Shown here: piece after piece, positions 37,301 through 49,599 of the stretch
Position numbering within the stretch: the stretch's first letter is position 1
Layout: every line of letters begins with the position of its first letter
Source of the DNA: Euwallacea fornicatus
Taxonomy: Eukaryota; Arthropoda; Insecta; Coleoptera; Curculionidae
Reading direction: 5' to 3'
Length of the DNA: 64,000 nucleotides
Assembly (NCBI RefSeq): GCF_040115645.1
Contig: NC_089578.1
Location: 1,960,001-2,024,000 of the forward strand
Made by a program: the position numbers and the translations under genes
Notes under the pieces: model-generated
Seen by the model: only the letters and a program-made list of their open reading frames with translations
The model's database searches: none
What the model was told of the DNA's origin: nothing

Positions 37301-40300
37301 AAACGTAAATCGTTACTTTGCAAAAACCCCTTAAAATCTTCTAAATAGAATTTTTATGTCTATTCTCAGGAACCCTACTTTATAAACTTAGAGGCCATGA
37401 CGCAGACGGCGATGGTCTCACGTTTGGAGTGAAATCTACCCTTGAAAGTGATGTTATCATCGTTGACAGTACATCGAACACTGAGGCCAACGTTTATTTA
37501 AATAAATTGCTCGATAGAGAGGTGAGTCGCGGAGTATTCTTGAATGAATCAAAGGAAATATTTTAAACCTTTAGGAAAAAGACGAGTATGCCTTAGTGCT
37601 GACTCTAACAGACGGCCATTTGGGGCAAGGAAACTACGTCACTCAAAGTTTGCTCATTTTGGTAGAAGATGTTAACGACAATACCCCGGTCTTCAAAACA
37701 CATCAAAGCTCTATTATGCTTCGTGAAGATGCCTTTACAGGTGAGTACATCATCAAAATGCGTTCCTTGAACTCATTTTTTATATATGAATAGGAATCAT
37801 TGCTCAACTAGAGGCGACTGATGCAGATGAAGGGCCTTATGGTCAAGTAGTCTACCACCCAGCTCCAGATGTGGATAAAAGTTTGTTTAGTGTCAGCACA
37901 ATTGGGGAGAAAGCTGTTGTTAAACTTATAGGTACTGTATAATAAAATCGTACTGACAGGTGTCCTAAGTCTAATTCACCAGGGAGTTTGGACTACGAAA
38001 AACAAACTGCTCATCAAGTGAAAGTTTTAGCAATAGATAGAGCTAAAGAGGGGCTCATAAATACTGGAACTGCAGTAATTTTGGTCAGGGTCCAGGATGT
38101 GGAAGATAGACCTCCTGAGTTTGTGAGAGTTACCCCTGTTGCCAGAATTGCAGAGAACAGCCTCGTAGGCTCAGTAGTACTACAAGGTGAAGACAAAATA
38201 CAGTACATGCCTACTTTAATTTTTAATTTGATTTGAAAGTGCAGTGTTTCACTTTCGATTATTGCAATGTTGTGTTTCACTTCTTCAAATCTTCAGAAAA
38301 TAAAATTTTCAGTTGTTGCCATTGACGGTGATAGAGATATTAACAACAAAATTCACTACTCCCTCTCCACTAATAACATCGATCAAAGGGGGGATCTTTT
38401 CAAGATAGAGACAGATACAGGGAGAGTAGTCACTGCCTCAATTCTTGATCGAGAGGCTTTAGGATTTGGATCAGGTTCTTACATCTTACAAGTCACAGTA
38501 AGATTTGTTCGCGCGTTTTATATGGGGTTTAATGTACCTTTTCTTTGAGGCTACTGAGGTTGGCAGTCATCAAAAACCACCACCTTATGCCACAACTGAA
38601 GTCACAGTGATGATAACCGATGTCAATGACGAAACACCTACTTTTAAGTCCAATATGTATGAATGTGAAATTGCGGAAAATGCCCCTAAAAACACCCCTC
38701 TTACTTTTATTGGAAATTCAATTCCTGAAATATTTGACTATGATCAGGTAATTAATGTTTTCAAATACTATCCACCATTGTCTATAACTTTCAAGTTTTT
38801 TTTTTATTATAGGGCATAAATGGCACCTTTGAAATGTATATAAAATATAGCCATGATATCTTTGAAATATCACCAATGAGAGCTACTAACGAAGCCACGT
38901 TTACTCTTAAAGTGAAAAATAGTTCTTATCTAGATTACGAAAAAATTAAAGTAATTAATTTTACCATTGTTGCCAAAGAGGTAAATTTCCGACACCCTAT
39001 TAACTGTATTCACAAAAACATTATTAACTAGGTGGTGGAAGTCAATCCTAAATTCAGCGAAGCCTCAGTGATCGTCAGAATTTTAGACCGAAATGATAAT
39101 TATCCAGAATTCACTAAGAACTCCTATGAAGTCTGGGTTCCAGAAAACTGTGAAGCTGGCACAACTGTAGCGTGGGTGCAGGCATTGGATGACGATTCTG
39201 GAACTTACGGAACAATGGGTGTTAGGTACACCAACATCGCTGGAAGTATTGCATACTTGTAAGTTTAAATTATCTGAAATTCTTGTTGATTATTTAAATA
39301 CGCCTCTAGATTAAACATTCATCCAGTTTCCGGCATAATAACAGTTAAAACCCCTGGAGGTCCTTCGTGGGATCGAGAGCAGGTTTCCAGACATTTTCTC
39401 ACAGTAGAAGCCAGAGATGATTTGGGCAATGGAAATAGGAATTCGGTGCAATTGACAATAAATCTTGAAGATGTTAACGACAACAGCCCCATTTTTGTCC
39501 AAAACAAATATGAAGCTAGAATTCTGGAAAATGCCCCCAATTTTCAAATTTATTTGAAAGTTGAGGCCAGAGATGCAGATTTAAACGGTAGTAGTAACAT
39601 TTGAATTTTTTTTATAATGCTATTTGTTTTTCAGGAACCAAAAACAGTGAAATTGAATATCTCCTTATGGGGGAACTGCACCAAAACTTCACTATAAGTG
39701 CTAAAACTGGAGTGATAATTCCGAAACAACCGATAGACTTTGAATGCATTGAAGGGCCTGAAGAAGAGAACGTAAGGATTTTGTATCTTACAGTTAGAGC
39801 TAGAGATATGGGCAGTCCTAGTTTATTTAGGTAAAGTTATTTATATTTTTAAATGCATTCTTATGAAAAATAGATTTTTTTGATGCAGCGAATCATCTTT
39901 GTTGGTATATGTAGAAGACGTGAACGATAATCCTCCAATATTTGAATACTACTTCTATAATACCAGTATTCATGAAAACATCGATGGAGGAACTCCCATA
40001 ATGCAAGTAAGTTTTCCTACAAAATTTATAATATATCTACCTAGTAACATACAATTATTGGAACAAGCGATCTTCAGTGCTTCTGTGTGACGGTTTATCA
40101 ACTTGCAAAATCCGCAAACATTTTTTGATAAAGCGAATTTTTGTATTTTCAACTGACGGTAAGTGCTACACCATTTACGACAGGAATTACTGCTTTAGTG
40201 TTAAGAATTCTCAAATGCTTTTCTAGATTTGACATTGGATCTTATATAAAATAAAGTAACTTTCGTGTTTTCCGGCATTAATCAATGTCTAATTTATTTT

Positions 40301-43300
40301 AAAGCTTTCTCAATTATTAGTTCTCGGGGGACCGAAATTGCAGTGCCCAAAGCACCACGATTTCTTCTGACAGTATATCCTATCTCAATTTCGATATTCT
40401 TGGCACCACTCTGCAAAGAGGTGGGCATCCCTGTGGTTTTAGAGTATGAAGTTTGGTTTCATTTTACAAACAATTCATGTGCCGTAATTGTAAGCTGTCT
40501 TCTAGCTTTTAAACCTAAAAATCGAACTCGAGCTGCAGTTGTAATAGACGTAAGTTCAAGATGTTGGTTGGCCAGAATTTCAGTTTGCTCGAAACGTCGT
40601 CGCAATAATCGATTGATAATACTTTGGGAAATACTCATGCGCTCAGCTACTTCAATTTGCCCTAAACCAGTTTGAAAAAAGCCTAGCTTTGGATTAATCT
40701 AATCCACAGTTAATTGTAGGCATTCCATAATAAATCGCAGTATTTTCAAAGTACCTGCTAAACACTAATTGTTATCGATTAAATTAAATTGAATCAACCT
40801 GATAACTTAGCAGTCTGCAAAATTCGAATTTTTTTATATTCGCAAGAAAATTATTTATTCAGTTTTGAATTTTTTCAATCAAATGATATATGGATGACAA
40901 ATGACAATGGAATATGTATATAGAGCGAGGACTTGCACTAATATATTATATTATAAACTACATTTGAAATTATTTATTTTGTGTTTATTGATTTTTAAAT
41001 AAATATCCTTAGACTTTTTCGATGTGTGTGTGCGTGTGTGTAACCCTCCTTCCCCCGTGGGAAACTTTGATACTATATCAACTGAGCACAAATGGCTTAG
41101 GTTGGTAGTCCTAAATTATGGCTTCTAAACAAATTGCGAATGTTTGAAACGAAGATGAGTTTAGTGTAAAGTCAATTCGAAGTGACACTGTTCTATCTCA
41201 GTGCGAAAATAAACAAAAAAAAATTAGGTATCACCCTTGAAGTTTCTGAATACTACTTATGAGATTTTTTTTGAATGATTTCCAAGAATCCTATTTTTTT
41301 CAGGTCCAGGCCTTCGATTACGACGGTTCCTCTCCAAACAATCACATCGTGTACCGAATTCAACAGGGTGCCTTTGACAAATTCATCATCGATTCCGAAA
41401 CAGGTAGATAAATCAATCACTCCTGAGGAGTTTGTTTTGGACATACCAAAACTTTCTCCAATTCTCCAGGAGTTATCTCAACGGCGCTTGGGGCAAACTT
41501 AGATCCAGACCTTACGCAACCCAGAAAAACCATTTATCCTTTAAAAGTATTAGCTCTGGACGGAGGACAGGGGGAGAATCAGTTGCACGCTATTGTAACT
41601 GTAGAAATTACTATTTTAGATATTAATAATAAAAATCCTGAAATATTCGGAGTGGAAGACGTAGAAGTGCCTGAGAATATCCCTGTAAGTTAAATTATGA
41701 ATTATATAGTATAGAAGTACTTTACAAAGTATTTCTTTTAGGTTGGAACAGTAGTTGCAAAAGTGAAAGCCAGAGATTTGGACGACAATTCAAATGTAAC
41801 TTATTTTGTAGATAGAGATTTTTGTAAGGCGGTAAATGAGCGGGGTTTGCCTTCGAAGGATGAAAATGCAGATTGTCTAACATATTTCGCAATTAATCCC
41901 TTTAGTGGGGAACTCACCGTGACAAGACACATTGATAGGGAAGAAATCGAATTATTCAATTTAGGGATTAGAGTACGAGACGTTAATTCTCAAACTGGAG
42001 AGCAAATGGATTCTGGTGAAGGCAAATATAAATGATAAAAAAAATCTCTTGAAAGAACGTCATTTACAGCCACATTAAAAATCAAAATAAGCGATATCAA
42101 CGATAATAGTCCAAAATTTACGGAGGCTTTCTACAGATTTTCCATTCCCGAGAATAGCAAAAATGGAGTTCTTATTGGAAGTATCAAAGCTAACGACGCA
42201 GACCTAAATAAAACTATTACGTATCTCCTTGATAAAAGGCAAAAGTTTGTGAATATGGTGCATTTGGATGACACCACTGGGGACATTGTGGTAGCTAGCA
42301 GGCTTGACAGGGAGGCTAATGAATGGATAAATCTTACTGTAATTTATTGAAATTTAATGAAAAAAATTTAATGCATAATATTTTTAATAACTACAATTAA
42401 AGGTTAAAGCTATGGATTCGGGGGTCCCTCCTCGATCTTCCAGAGTGGACGTTTTTATCCAAATCCTAGACGAAAACGACAACGGCCCAATATTTGCTCA
42501 CGAACCCACAGCTTTGATGATTCCAGAAAATATTCCCGCAGGTTCATTTAACGTCGACTATCGTCAAAACAATCCTTCTGAAAATCTCCTTTCAGGTAGC
42601 AAAATAACAACCATAAACGCCACAGATGAGGACTCAGGAGAATTTGGCAAAATTACCTTTATCCTTGACAGATTGTCTTCTCAAGGCAAATTTTCCATCG
42701 AAGCTGATACGGGTATTCTCAGGGTGGCAGAAAAACTAGATAGAGAGGAAAGAGAGAATTATTTGCTTATCATAGAAGCTTGGGACAACTATCAGTATGG
42801 TTTCAACAATGGGGAGACCAGGAACGCTTTTAAGCACCTCAAGTGAGTTTTTTAATGTAATTTTTTAACTTTCATTAATACACGAGTGGCTGCAGTGTAA
42901 CAATTTTGGATGTAAATGACAATAAACCAGAATTATTCGTGGATTCTGCTTGTGTGAATATTACTGAATTCCACGAAGCCAGGCAGCCAATCACAATCGT
43001 TCGCGCCTCAGATAAGGATGATCCCAAGACCTCTAATGGACAGGTAATTCTCTGCACATCTCCCTTAGGAATTTTTGGCCTAAAGAAGTAGGATCAAAAC
43101 AGGTGATAATCGACATTGCTGACGGCAATCGCCGAGATCTCTTTGACTTGTATCAAAACAGTGAATGGAGCGCCCAAATCCGTACAACGAAATCGTTGAG
43201 GGGAAGGCATGGGAACTATACTCTCACAATCCGAGCCCAAGATTTAGGGAAGCCCAGTTTCTACGTTGAAGAACCATTACATATCTGTGTTATGGACTAC

Positions 43301-46115
43301 AATGATCATACTCCAGTGTTCATTGCACCTCCTCATAATTCTACTCTGAGGGTTCCAGAGGTATGGCTTTCTGTCTTTTAAAAGATTTTTGGGAAAGAAA
43401 TATCTTTTAGAATGCTACAGTGGGAAGTGCATTAATTCAAATCGAGGCCACAGATGAAGACGTGGGGTTAAATGGGGAGGTGAGGTATCGATTGAAAGCG
43501 GATCCTGCTGGGCATTGGAGAACTTTCAATCTACATCCAAGTACTGGGATTTTAGAGCTAAGATTGCCATTGAGCAGGAAAAGACAGAAGATATATGATG
43601 TAAGTAAATAATGAAATTTCTAATTCTTTTTGAGATCATTTTTTTCTATTCACATCTCTAAAGAGTAATTGACACTGCAATTTATAAAGCAGAAGATCTA
43701 TTTGGATTAAAATCTTGTAGATGTATTTGTTAAGAGACCAAAATTACTTAAATCTATAAAAGCGTTCACTAGAAATACCAATTTTAAATATAAGCTTTTT
43801 AAAGTTATATCTTTGTAACAAAGGCAAATTTTTTACAAAAAATCGTCATCTACACGTTAGGTCGGGTATTGCTGGGACTATCGTCGTGCATCTTTTAAGT
43901 TACCAACAAAATTAAAATTTTCTTCCAGATTAGAGTGGAGGCTTACGACATGGGCATTCCAACATCTCTTATATCCGATCTTGATCTCACAGTATATGTT
44001 ACTGACATAAACGGTTATCAACCGCAATTCCTTCAAGACGAATTCATCGTAGAATTCACAGGTAAGAAAAAAAGCGTAGTCTTAAATTTTAAACCACAGA
44101 ACAGAATGAATTAAAGAGTGAAGAGAAGATGATTTTGATTGTAAAACACGCCAATTTGCCTAAGTTAATGGTTGTATTGATAGAAAATCAAAGTGCTGGA
44201 ATTGAAGGGAGAGTTCTCCCCGACACCGTGGATCGGGATGAATTGGAATATGAAAGCACCCCTGCCCCGATTTGTTATTTCTTAGTAGGGGGAAATGAGA
44301 ACGGATTGTTTAATTTGCACCCGATAGATCACACTTTATACGTACGTTTCGTTTAATTACAAAAAAGAACAAATTTAAAGTGAAAAAATCATTAGGTCAC
44401 AAAGCCTTTAGATAGAGAAGAAAGCGACGTCCATTTGCTGTTAGTCAAAGCCACTGAGGACTGCACTTATCCTCCAGAGCCTCAAAACTTCTTCGATTCC
44501 AACGACGATACCCAACTAAAGATTATAGTTAAAGTTCTCGACGTTAACGACAATTCACCTAAATTTATCAGAAGAGTATTCACTGGTAAAGTCACGCTCA
44601 TCAAATTAAAAATCAATCGCTAAATTTCATATTGCAGGGGGTGTGAGTACTGCCACAGCTTTTGGAACCAAATTTATGTCAATTAAGGCGCAAGACGCAG
44701 ATGCAGGCAAAAACGCTATAATTTCGTATTTTATCGTGGGACGAGTGCAAATGACCCTCACTGAAGGTCTGGATAATCTAAAAAGGGTACCATTTTTGGT
44801 GGAAAAAGAAACAGGAGCTATTCAGCTCAACTTTGATCCACAGCAAGGCATGAAAGGCTATTTTGACTTCATGGTGTTAGCAAATGACACAGGAGGGCTC
44901 AGAGACACTGCGAGGGTATTCATTTATTTACTCAGGGAAGATCAAAGAGTTCGATTTGTACTCAGACAACATGCACCTGATTTAAGGAATCGAATTGAAG
45001 TTTTCCGAGAGTAAGTAGAATAAAAAAGAAGCGAATAAAGCTCGAAAGGGTTTTCCAGGGTTTTAGGAAATGTTACCGGAGCCATAGTGAATGTTGATGA
45101 ATTTCGAATTCATGCCAATCATGACGGGAGTGTGGACAAAACTAGAACTGATTTGTATCTGCATTTGGTTAACAGGAAGGATAACTCTATACTTGAAGTT
45201 GCCGACGTGCTTAAGTTGGTGGATCAGAACACTGAGAAATTAGATGATTTATTTAAGGTAGTAAACATTTAAAATAATGAATTCATTGACAATCGAAAAA
45301 TTTACAGAATTTCAACGTTTTGGATACACAACCAGGTGGTAGTCTAGCACTCCAGGCTCAAATTCAGGCAACCGGAACCACTTTCTGGCTTACCGCCACT
45401 TCTCTATTTCTCTTCCTCTTACTCCTTCTCATTCTAGCCCTCTTCATAACTCAGCGTCATGCCTATCAAAGGAAGTTGAAGGCAGCGACAGCAACTGCTT
45501 ATGGTGATCTCTAACTTCGTTTTCTTGGCGCAAGAAAGAAGAATTATTGTCGTTTTAGTACGTGCAGACTCAGAAATTGACGGCAGGGGATTGAGCATTC
45601 TCAGTGGTAGAGTTCCCAATACGAACAAACACAGTATGGAGGGAAGCAACCCGATTTGGTTGAAAGCTTACGAAAACGAATGGTACAAGGGAGTCGATGA
45701 TCTAAGGTAAAATTCGTATATTGGTGAGTGAGGTTAACCCTAAAACTGCACACTGGATATCTATTAATCCCCGACACAAATGTTATGCAAAATTACTACA
45801 AGCTGCCAATTTTATAAAATTAAATTTACTCATTGTTCTGCGATAAAACGTAATCGGTTGAGTCACGCAGACCTTAGTGTGCAGTTCCAGGGTTAAAACA
45901 CATCTACATATCTTTTTTTCTGTTCTAGCAACACATCTGATCCTGATTCTTTAGACGAGAACGTAGTCTGTAGCGGAGAAGCTTCAGAATCAATTGAACA
46001 TATTCCCCATGATGAAACTAATGTGTCCCAGGAACAATATGTGAGGCAAAATTTTTATCAATGTCTTCCAGTTCCAGTTCCGCAGCCTCGTAAGCTCGAA
46101 ACTACCGAATTATGA
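34321..46115 (+). CDS. Cad87A: Large non-classical cadherin (Cadherin-87A / CDH23-like)
   Basis: Twenty-eight coding exons (listed in the next entry) join in phase to 5835 nt, 1944 aa. A hydrophobic segment at residues about 39-55 ending FSTVAS is the likely signal peptide; the 38 residues before it are unusual. The ectodomain has about 14 cadherin repeats, shown by calcium-binding linkers in order: DVNDNTP (near residue 164), DVEDRPP, DVNDETP, DRNDNYP, DVNDNSP, DVNDNPP, DINNKNP, DINDNSP, DENDNGP, DVNDNKP, DYNDHTP, DINGYQP and DVNDNSP. A membrane-adjacent region ending NFNVLDTQPG leads to one transmembrane helix (about 1794-1816) and a tail of about 128 residues without a catenin-binding motif that I recognise. 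The protein should mediate calcium-dependent adhesion at the cell surface. Length and layout agree with fly Cadherin-87A (about 1975 aa). The family is certain; the exact orthologue is my judgement. Confidence 0.85.
35051..35873. repeat. Imperfect inverted repeat in cadherin intron 1
   Basis: Left arm about 35051-35190 and right arm about 35730-35873 can be aligned as complements. The left arm includes GGCATTTAATGCATTATTTT and the right arm includes AAATAAAGCATTAAATGCCC; further out, TTTTGCAACACGTTTATAA on the left pairs with TTATAAACCTGTTGCAATA on the right. The arms are roughly 140 bases with differences, separated by about 540 bases. A small foldback transposon is the likely origin; no target duplication could be fixed. 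Confidence 0.55.
40385..40680 (-). pseudogene. Relic of a Tc1-like transposase in cadherin intron 12
   Basis: On the minus strand the frame from 40680 to the stop at 40459 reads QTGLGQIEVAERMSISQSII, then NRLLRRRFEQTE, and later ITTAARVRFLGLKARRQLT. This is the paired helix-turn-helix DNA-binding region of Tc1-type transposases. After the stop, a shifted frame (HLFAEWCQEYRN) resembles the segment preceding the first catalytic Asp. No catalytic motifs can be found, so the element is dead. It accounts for the unusual length of this intron. Confidence 0.6.
41019..41041. repeat. GT microsatellite
   Basis: A short GT-rich run (GATGTGTGTGTGCGTGTGTG) lies in intron 12 of the cadherin gene. It is too short to suggest a specific role. 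Confidence 0.6.
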
Positions 46116-46561
46116 TTCTCAGTTAATGTCAAGAATAAGTTCAAAGTGGGTATATATGAACGACCGATGAATGATTTATTTGAGAAAGATTCGTTAGCCT
46201 TAATAATTAGGATTCAAGCATCGGTCGTGGATGTTTAAAATGTGCAATATGTTTTGAATTCGTAGGATTAAGATTCGCCATTTGATGTAAGTGTAGGCTT
46301 TACTTTGTTGTAAGTATTGTAAAATAAATTTGCATGATTGTACCACCTTAGTTAATAGATGATTGGTAAGTAACCCAAAAGAAAAAAAAATGTAGTATAG
46401 TATGAAGAAATTCCCAAGTTGCATGGATGACGGTATAATCAGCCTCTACCAATGTGCAACTTAAATATGACGTATTAAACCAACGTTAATGTTGTAACAT
46501 TAAATAAGTCTGTGTACAGGGAGCTCACAAGAACCGTTTTGATGGTAACAGATCAAATAAA
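46116..46561 (+). terminator. Cadherin 3' untranslated region with candidate AATAAA sites
   Basis: After the TGA at 46113-46115 the sequence is non-coding. AATAAA occurs at 46323-46328 and again at 46556-46561. The first would give a 3' untranslated region of about 210 bases and the second about 440. Sequence alone does not decide between them. Confidence 0.4.
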
Positions 46562-46755
46562 CAGGTAGATATATTCAAACAATTTTTTGAAAAAATAATT
46601 CTTGCTCTGAGAGACTCCACTCGTGGAGCGTTTGTTTATTGCCTAGTTACAAATTTTCCATCGTAACATAGGTATTTAGATCAGTTGGGAAAATAATAGG
46701 TGACAATAACTTCCATCAACAGGTAAATAAAATCCAGGTGAGTTCAGTTAAGGGG

Positions 46756-46793
46756 CTTAATATTAATTATTATTTTATATAATTAATATTAAG
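46756..46793. repeat. Perfect AT-only hairpin
   Basis: CTTAATATTAATTA at 46756-46769 is followed after ten bases by its exact complement at 46780-46793. Such AT-only palindromes are common in insect intergenic DNA and no role is proposed. Confidence 0.5.
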
Positions 46794-46904
46794 TTATAAT
46801 AATTATCATCAAACGTTGTGCATTTGTTTGACGATCCAATGTATATTAACATGCACTTAACATTTTCCAGTGGACGCGGCCGATTATGTAAACACTTTTT
46901 TTTT

Positions 46905-47035
46905 GCCCCTGATAATGTGAACTTTTTATACTCGTTAATGTGAAATTTTTACACTCGATAAACTAAATAATGTCTACGCTTGGTAACGCAAACAATGTGT
47001 GTACGCTCGACAATGTAAACTCTAACATTTAACTT
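46905..47035. repeat. Degenerate short tandem repeat around an AATGT core
   Basis: Successive units carry variants of CTCGATAATGTAAAC: CTGATAATGTGAAC, CTCGTTAATGTGAAA, CTCGATAAACTAAATAATGT, CTTGGTAACGCAAACAATGT and CTCGACAATGTAAAC. The spacing is roughly 22-28 bases over about five units. It lies directly upstream of the first exon-like cassette. Confidence 0.5.
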
Positions 47036-47099
47036 AACACTTATGTTTATGATATTGCCGTAAAACAATAACAGTCCTTTTATAAAGACCACGTCATTT

Positions 47100-47520
47100 T
47101 CGTTGAGTGTCGATTCATCACTGCAATTCGAGTTTATTCACAGCTTGCCTCTCTTTTCAGCACAAAAACCACAGCCAAAAAATGTGTGAAAAAGATTCTA
47201 TTACTCGATAGTATCAATATCGTTTAAAGATTTCAAAATGCACCGTCGTCCTGAATTTTGGCGAAAGCGACCGTCGGAAGAAATTGCGATTCCACCTCTT
47301 CCAACTGAGCCAAAACTGAGGTATGTACCGTTAACATAGGTCTAAGGTTTTCAATCGAAATTTAGGGAAGTAAAATGTAAAATACGATTTTCTCGAATTT
47401 CAAGCGTCAACCGCGAGCGGCTTCGGTTTGAAGAGCCAAAATCATTTGTAATCGATGGCTCTTCCAAGGGCAACTTTAGTGGCTTCTAAGATGTTTCTGT
47501 TTTGAGTCTAGACTACATCA
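47100..47520 (+). repeat. Exon-like cassette, copy 1 (most diverged)
   Basis: An acceptor-like TCTCTTTTCAG near 47159 is followed by CACAAAAACCACAGCC, and a donor-like GAG/GTATGTACCG lies at about 47321. Between them an ATG at 47239 opens a frame starting MHRRPEFWRKRPSEEIA and running 28 codons to the donor. Downstream homology with the other copies continues through TTTCAAGCGTCAACCG and GAGCCAAAATCATTTGTAA. The middle of the exon-like part is not alignable to copies 2 and 3. No protein family is recognised. Confidence 0.45.
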
Positions 47521-47749
47521 TGCACAAGCGTGTTATTAATCAATAACAATTACGAATACTTAAAAATTTTCGGAATATCGTCATCGGTAATTTTAAGAGT
47601 TTTTTTACTTTTGGAAGTTTGTTTTATTATTAAATCGAACAACGAATATTTTTCTAATTTTTCTTTAAGAGTTGTTGATTTTACGTGAGTAGCGCCTTTT
47701 GTGAACACTACCAGAGTTGTTTTCACGGTAACTATTCGAAAATGTCGAA

Positions 47750-48560
47750 TGACAATTATGACTCTCGCGTGTCAGTAATCGAATCGCAAAAATTCATCAT
47801 TTGTTTTTATTAACAGAAAAGTTGAAATTAACTTGAAGTTTTAGATTTGAAATAAAAATATAATCTCATTTAAAACTGAGAAGCAAAAAATAAAAAAGAG
47901 TATCATCCCGGTCGATTAAAAGAATATCTATAGAACCAAGAAAGAGGAGGTAAGAAAAAAGAAAACTCATTCCTAGAGGATCTTCCAACGATTCCTCGTT
48001 TACAAAATGTAGACTCCCGTATTCCCGAAATTTGTGAACTAATAATAAAATTTCCCTTCCTCCCAACGCAATCAAAACTTATCACTGATGTTGTCCTAAA
48101 GTAGAAGACCTTTCCTAGAGGACTACATTATTTTTATCGACTGTTTCCCTTCAATTGGAATTTACCCAATACTATTCCTCTGTTTTTAGTACAGAAACCA
48201 CAGTCAAAACATGTGCAACTGAAGCATTCCACCCCAACGAAGTGAAAAGAATTCTACTATCCACTAGAGCAAGCAACTATCATTATTCTTCAGAGTCTTC
48301 GAGATATAGCATTGGATGGGTGCTCAATTTCTTGGATGGTGGAGAAAGTAGGGCTTTTCCACGGCTTCACGGTCTTTACCAAGGTACGTACAGTCAACTT
48401 TGGTCCATCATTTTTAATTGTAAATTAGGATAAGTAAAATTGGACTTTCTTGCGTTTCAAGCGTCAACCGTGAGCACCTCCGATTTGAGGAGCCAAAACC
48501 ATTTGTAAATATTGGCTCTTACGCAGGCAACTCCAGCGGTTTCTAGCATTTCTTTTTTGT
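47750..48560 (+). repeat. Exon-like cassette, copy 2
   Basis: Starting near TCGAATGACAATT, this copy matches copy 3 (49600-50420) for most of its length. It holds an acceptor-like CTCTGTTTTTAG at about 48188, the conserved segment TACAGAAACCACAGTCAAAA, and a donor-like CCAAG/GTACGTAC at about 48385. The open frame across it (48155-48433) differs from that of copy 3 at more than a dozen residues, more than expected for a conserved protein, which favours a non-coding exon or no exon. Confidence 0.55.
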
Positions 48561-49599
48561 GTAAGTGTAGAGTACATTAAGCACAAGCGCGTTATTAATA
48601 ACAATCACGAAATCTTGACAATTGGCGGAGTAGGTTTTGTTCGGGAAAGATGGTGACACGACGGTAAGGTGGACAGTGGTTTTGTCGTCGTCATCATCAT
48701 TACAAATATCAACGACGATCAGAACGTAATAAATTGTACACGATCGTTTTTTCGTCAAAACTCCGACTTCTTTTTTCCGATCAATTTGTCTGTATTTTTA
48801 AAATAACAATATTTGTCGAGTCCTTACCGGTGGTATAAAGTGTTTCGGCCCGGAAGCATCGAAAGTTTATTCGGGCGAGGACAATATTATAATTTACCAA
48901 ATAGCACTTTTTAAACCGAAACGCGAAAATTTATTTAAAATGTACGTTTCAAAACGAAAACGTTTTGTCATTAATTACAATTGAAAAGCGTTCATCTCGT
49001 GCCAGTCGTCGACGGAGAGAATATAATTCTCTTAACTAGGAGAAGGTGAGAACGAAAACAAAAACCCATTGCCATTTGAATTTCTAGCGATTTCTCTTTA
49101 TCGGTTATTTTAAGAGTTCATTAAATTTTTTTTTGTTGGATAGTTTGTTTCATTTCTAAAACGAACAACGGATATTTTTCCTTTATCTAAGAGTTATCGA
49201 TTTTTTTTTCTTGTGTGGCGCCATCTATTAACTTCGATTTCTACTCCAACCAAATTACAGTTTCCTTCCTTATTTCACACCCGCCATCTACCGTCTAGAG
49301 GCAGAATCTTTTACAGATTTCTTCCCATCAAAATTACAGTTCCCTTCCTTGTTCTACATGCGTCATCTACCGTCCAGGGGAAGAACCTTTTACAGATTTC
49401 TTCCCCGCCCAATTACAACTTTCCCCACTTGATTTTTCACCCCTTTTTTTATCACCTGCTTACCCATAGGCGTAGGAGACGCATTTAGGACGGCCCGCGC
49501 TCCTTCAGAACCACCCCCATCACCCCAAAAACAGGCATACGGAAGGATTAATTTGGAAAAAAACCTATGAACTACACCACTAAACATACTAGAACATAT
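48561..49599. other. Spacer between cassette copies 2 and 3
   Basis: No gene was recognised. The segment at 49235-49420 contains a short internal repetition: CATCTACCGTC...GGCAGAATCTTTTACAGATT followed about 80 bases later by CATCTACCGTCCAGGGG...GAACCTTTTACAGATT. Its longest frames are products of this repetition. The CpG content near 48990-49020 is somewhat raised. Confidence 0.45.

Larger units (their letters stand above)
34321..46115 (+). other. Exon map of the cadherin gene
   Basis: Coding exons read from GT-AG signals and phase: 34321-34564, 37370-37521, 37575-37740, 37794-37931, 37983-38186, 38313-38497, 38550-38747, 38813-38980, 39032-39258, 39310-39587, 39635-39830, 39889-40006, 41304-41403, 41470-41684, 41742-42015, 42070-42338, 42403-42842, 42896-43043, 43103-43360, 43411-43599, 43929-44061, 44100-44341, 44396-44585, 44638-45010, 45059-45257, 45308-45503, 45559-45706, 45929-46115. 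Most introns are about 40-70 bases. The long ones are intron 1 (2.8 kb), intron 12 (1.3 kb, holding a transposase relic), intron 20 (0.33 kb) and intron 27 (0.22 kb). The acceptor at 43102 has a weak pyrimidine tract and is the least certain. Confidence 0.85.

Noticed and set aside
40265..40675. Plus-strand frame of 136 codons in the cadherin intron
   Set aside because: The minus strand of the same segment shows a Tc1-type HTH, so the plus-strand frame is its shadow.
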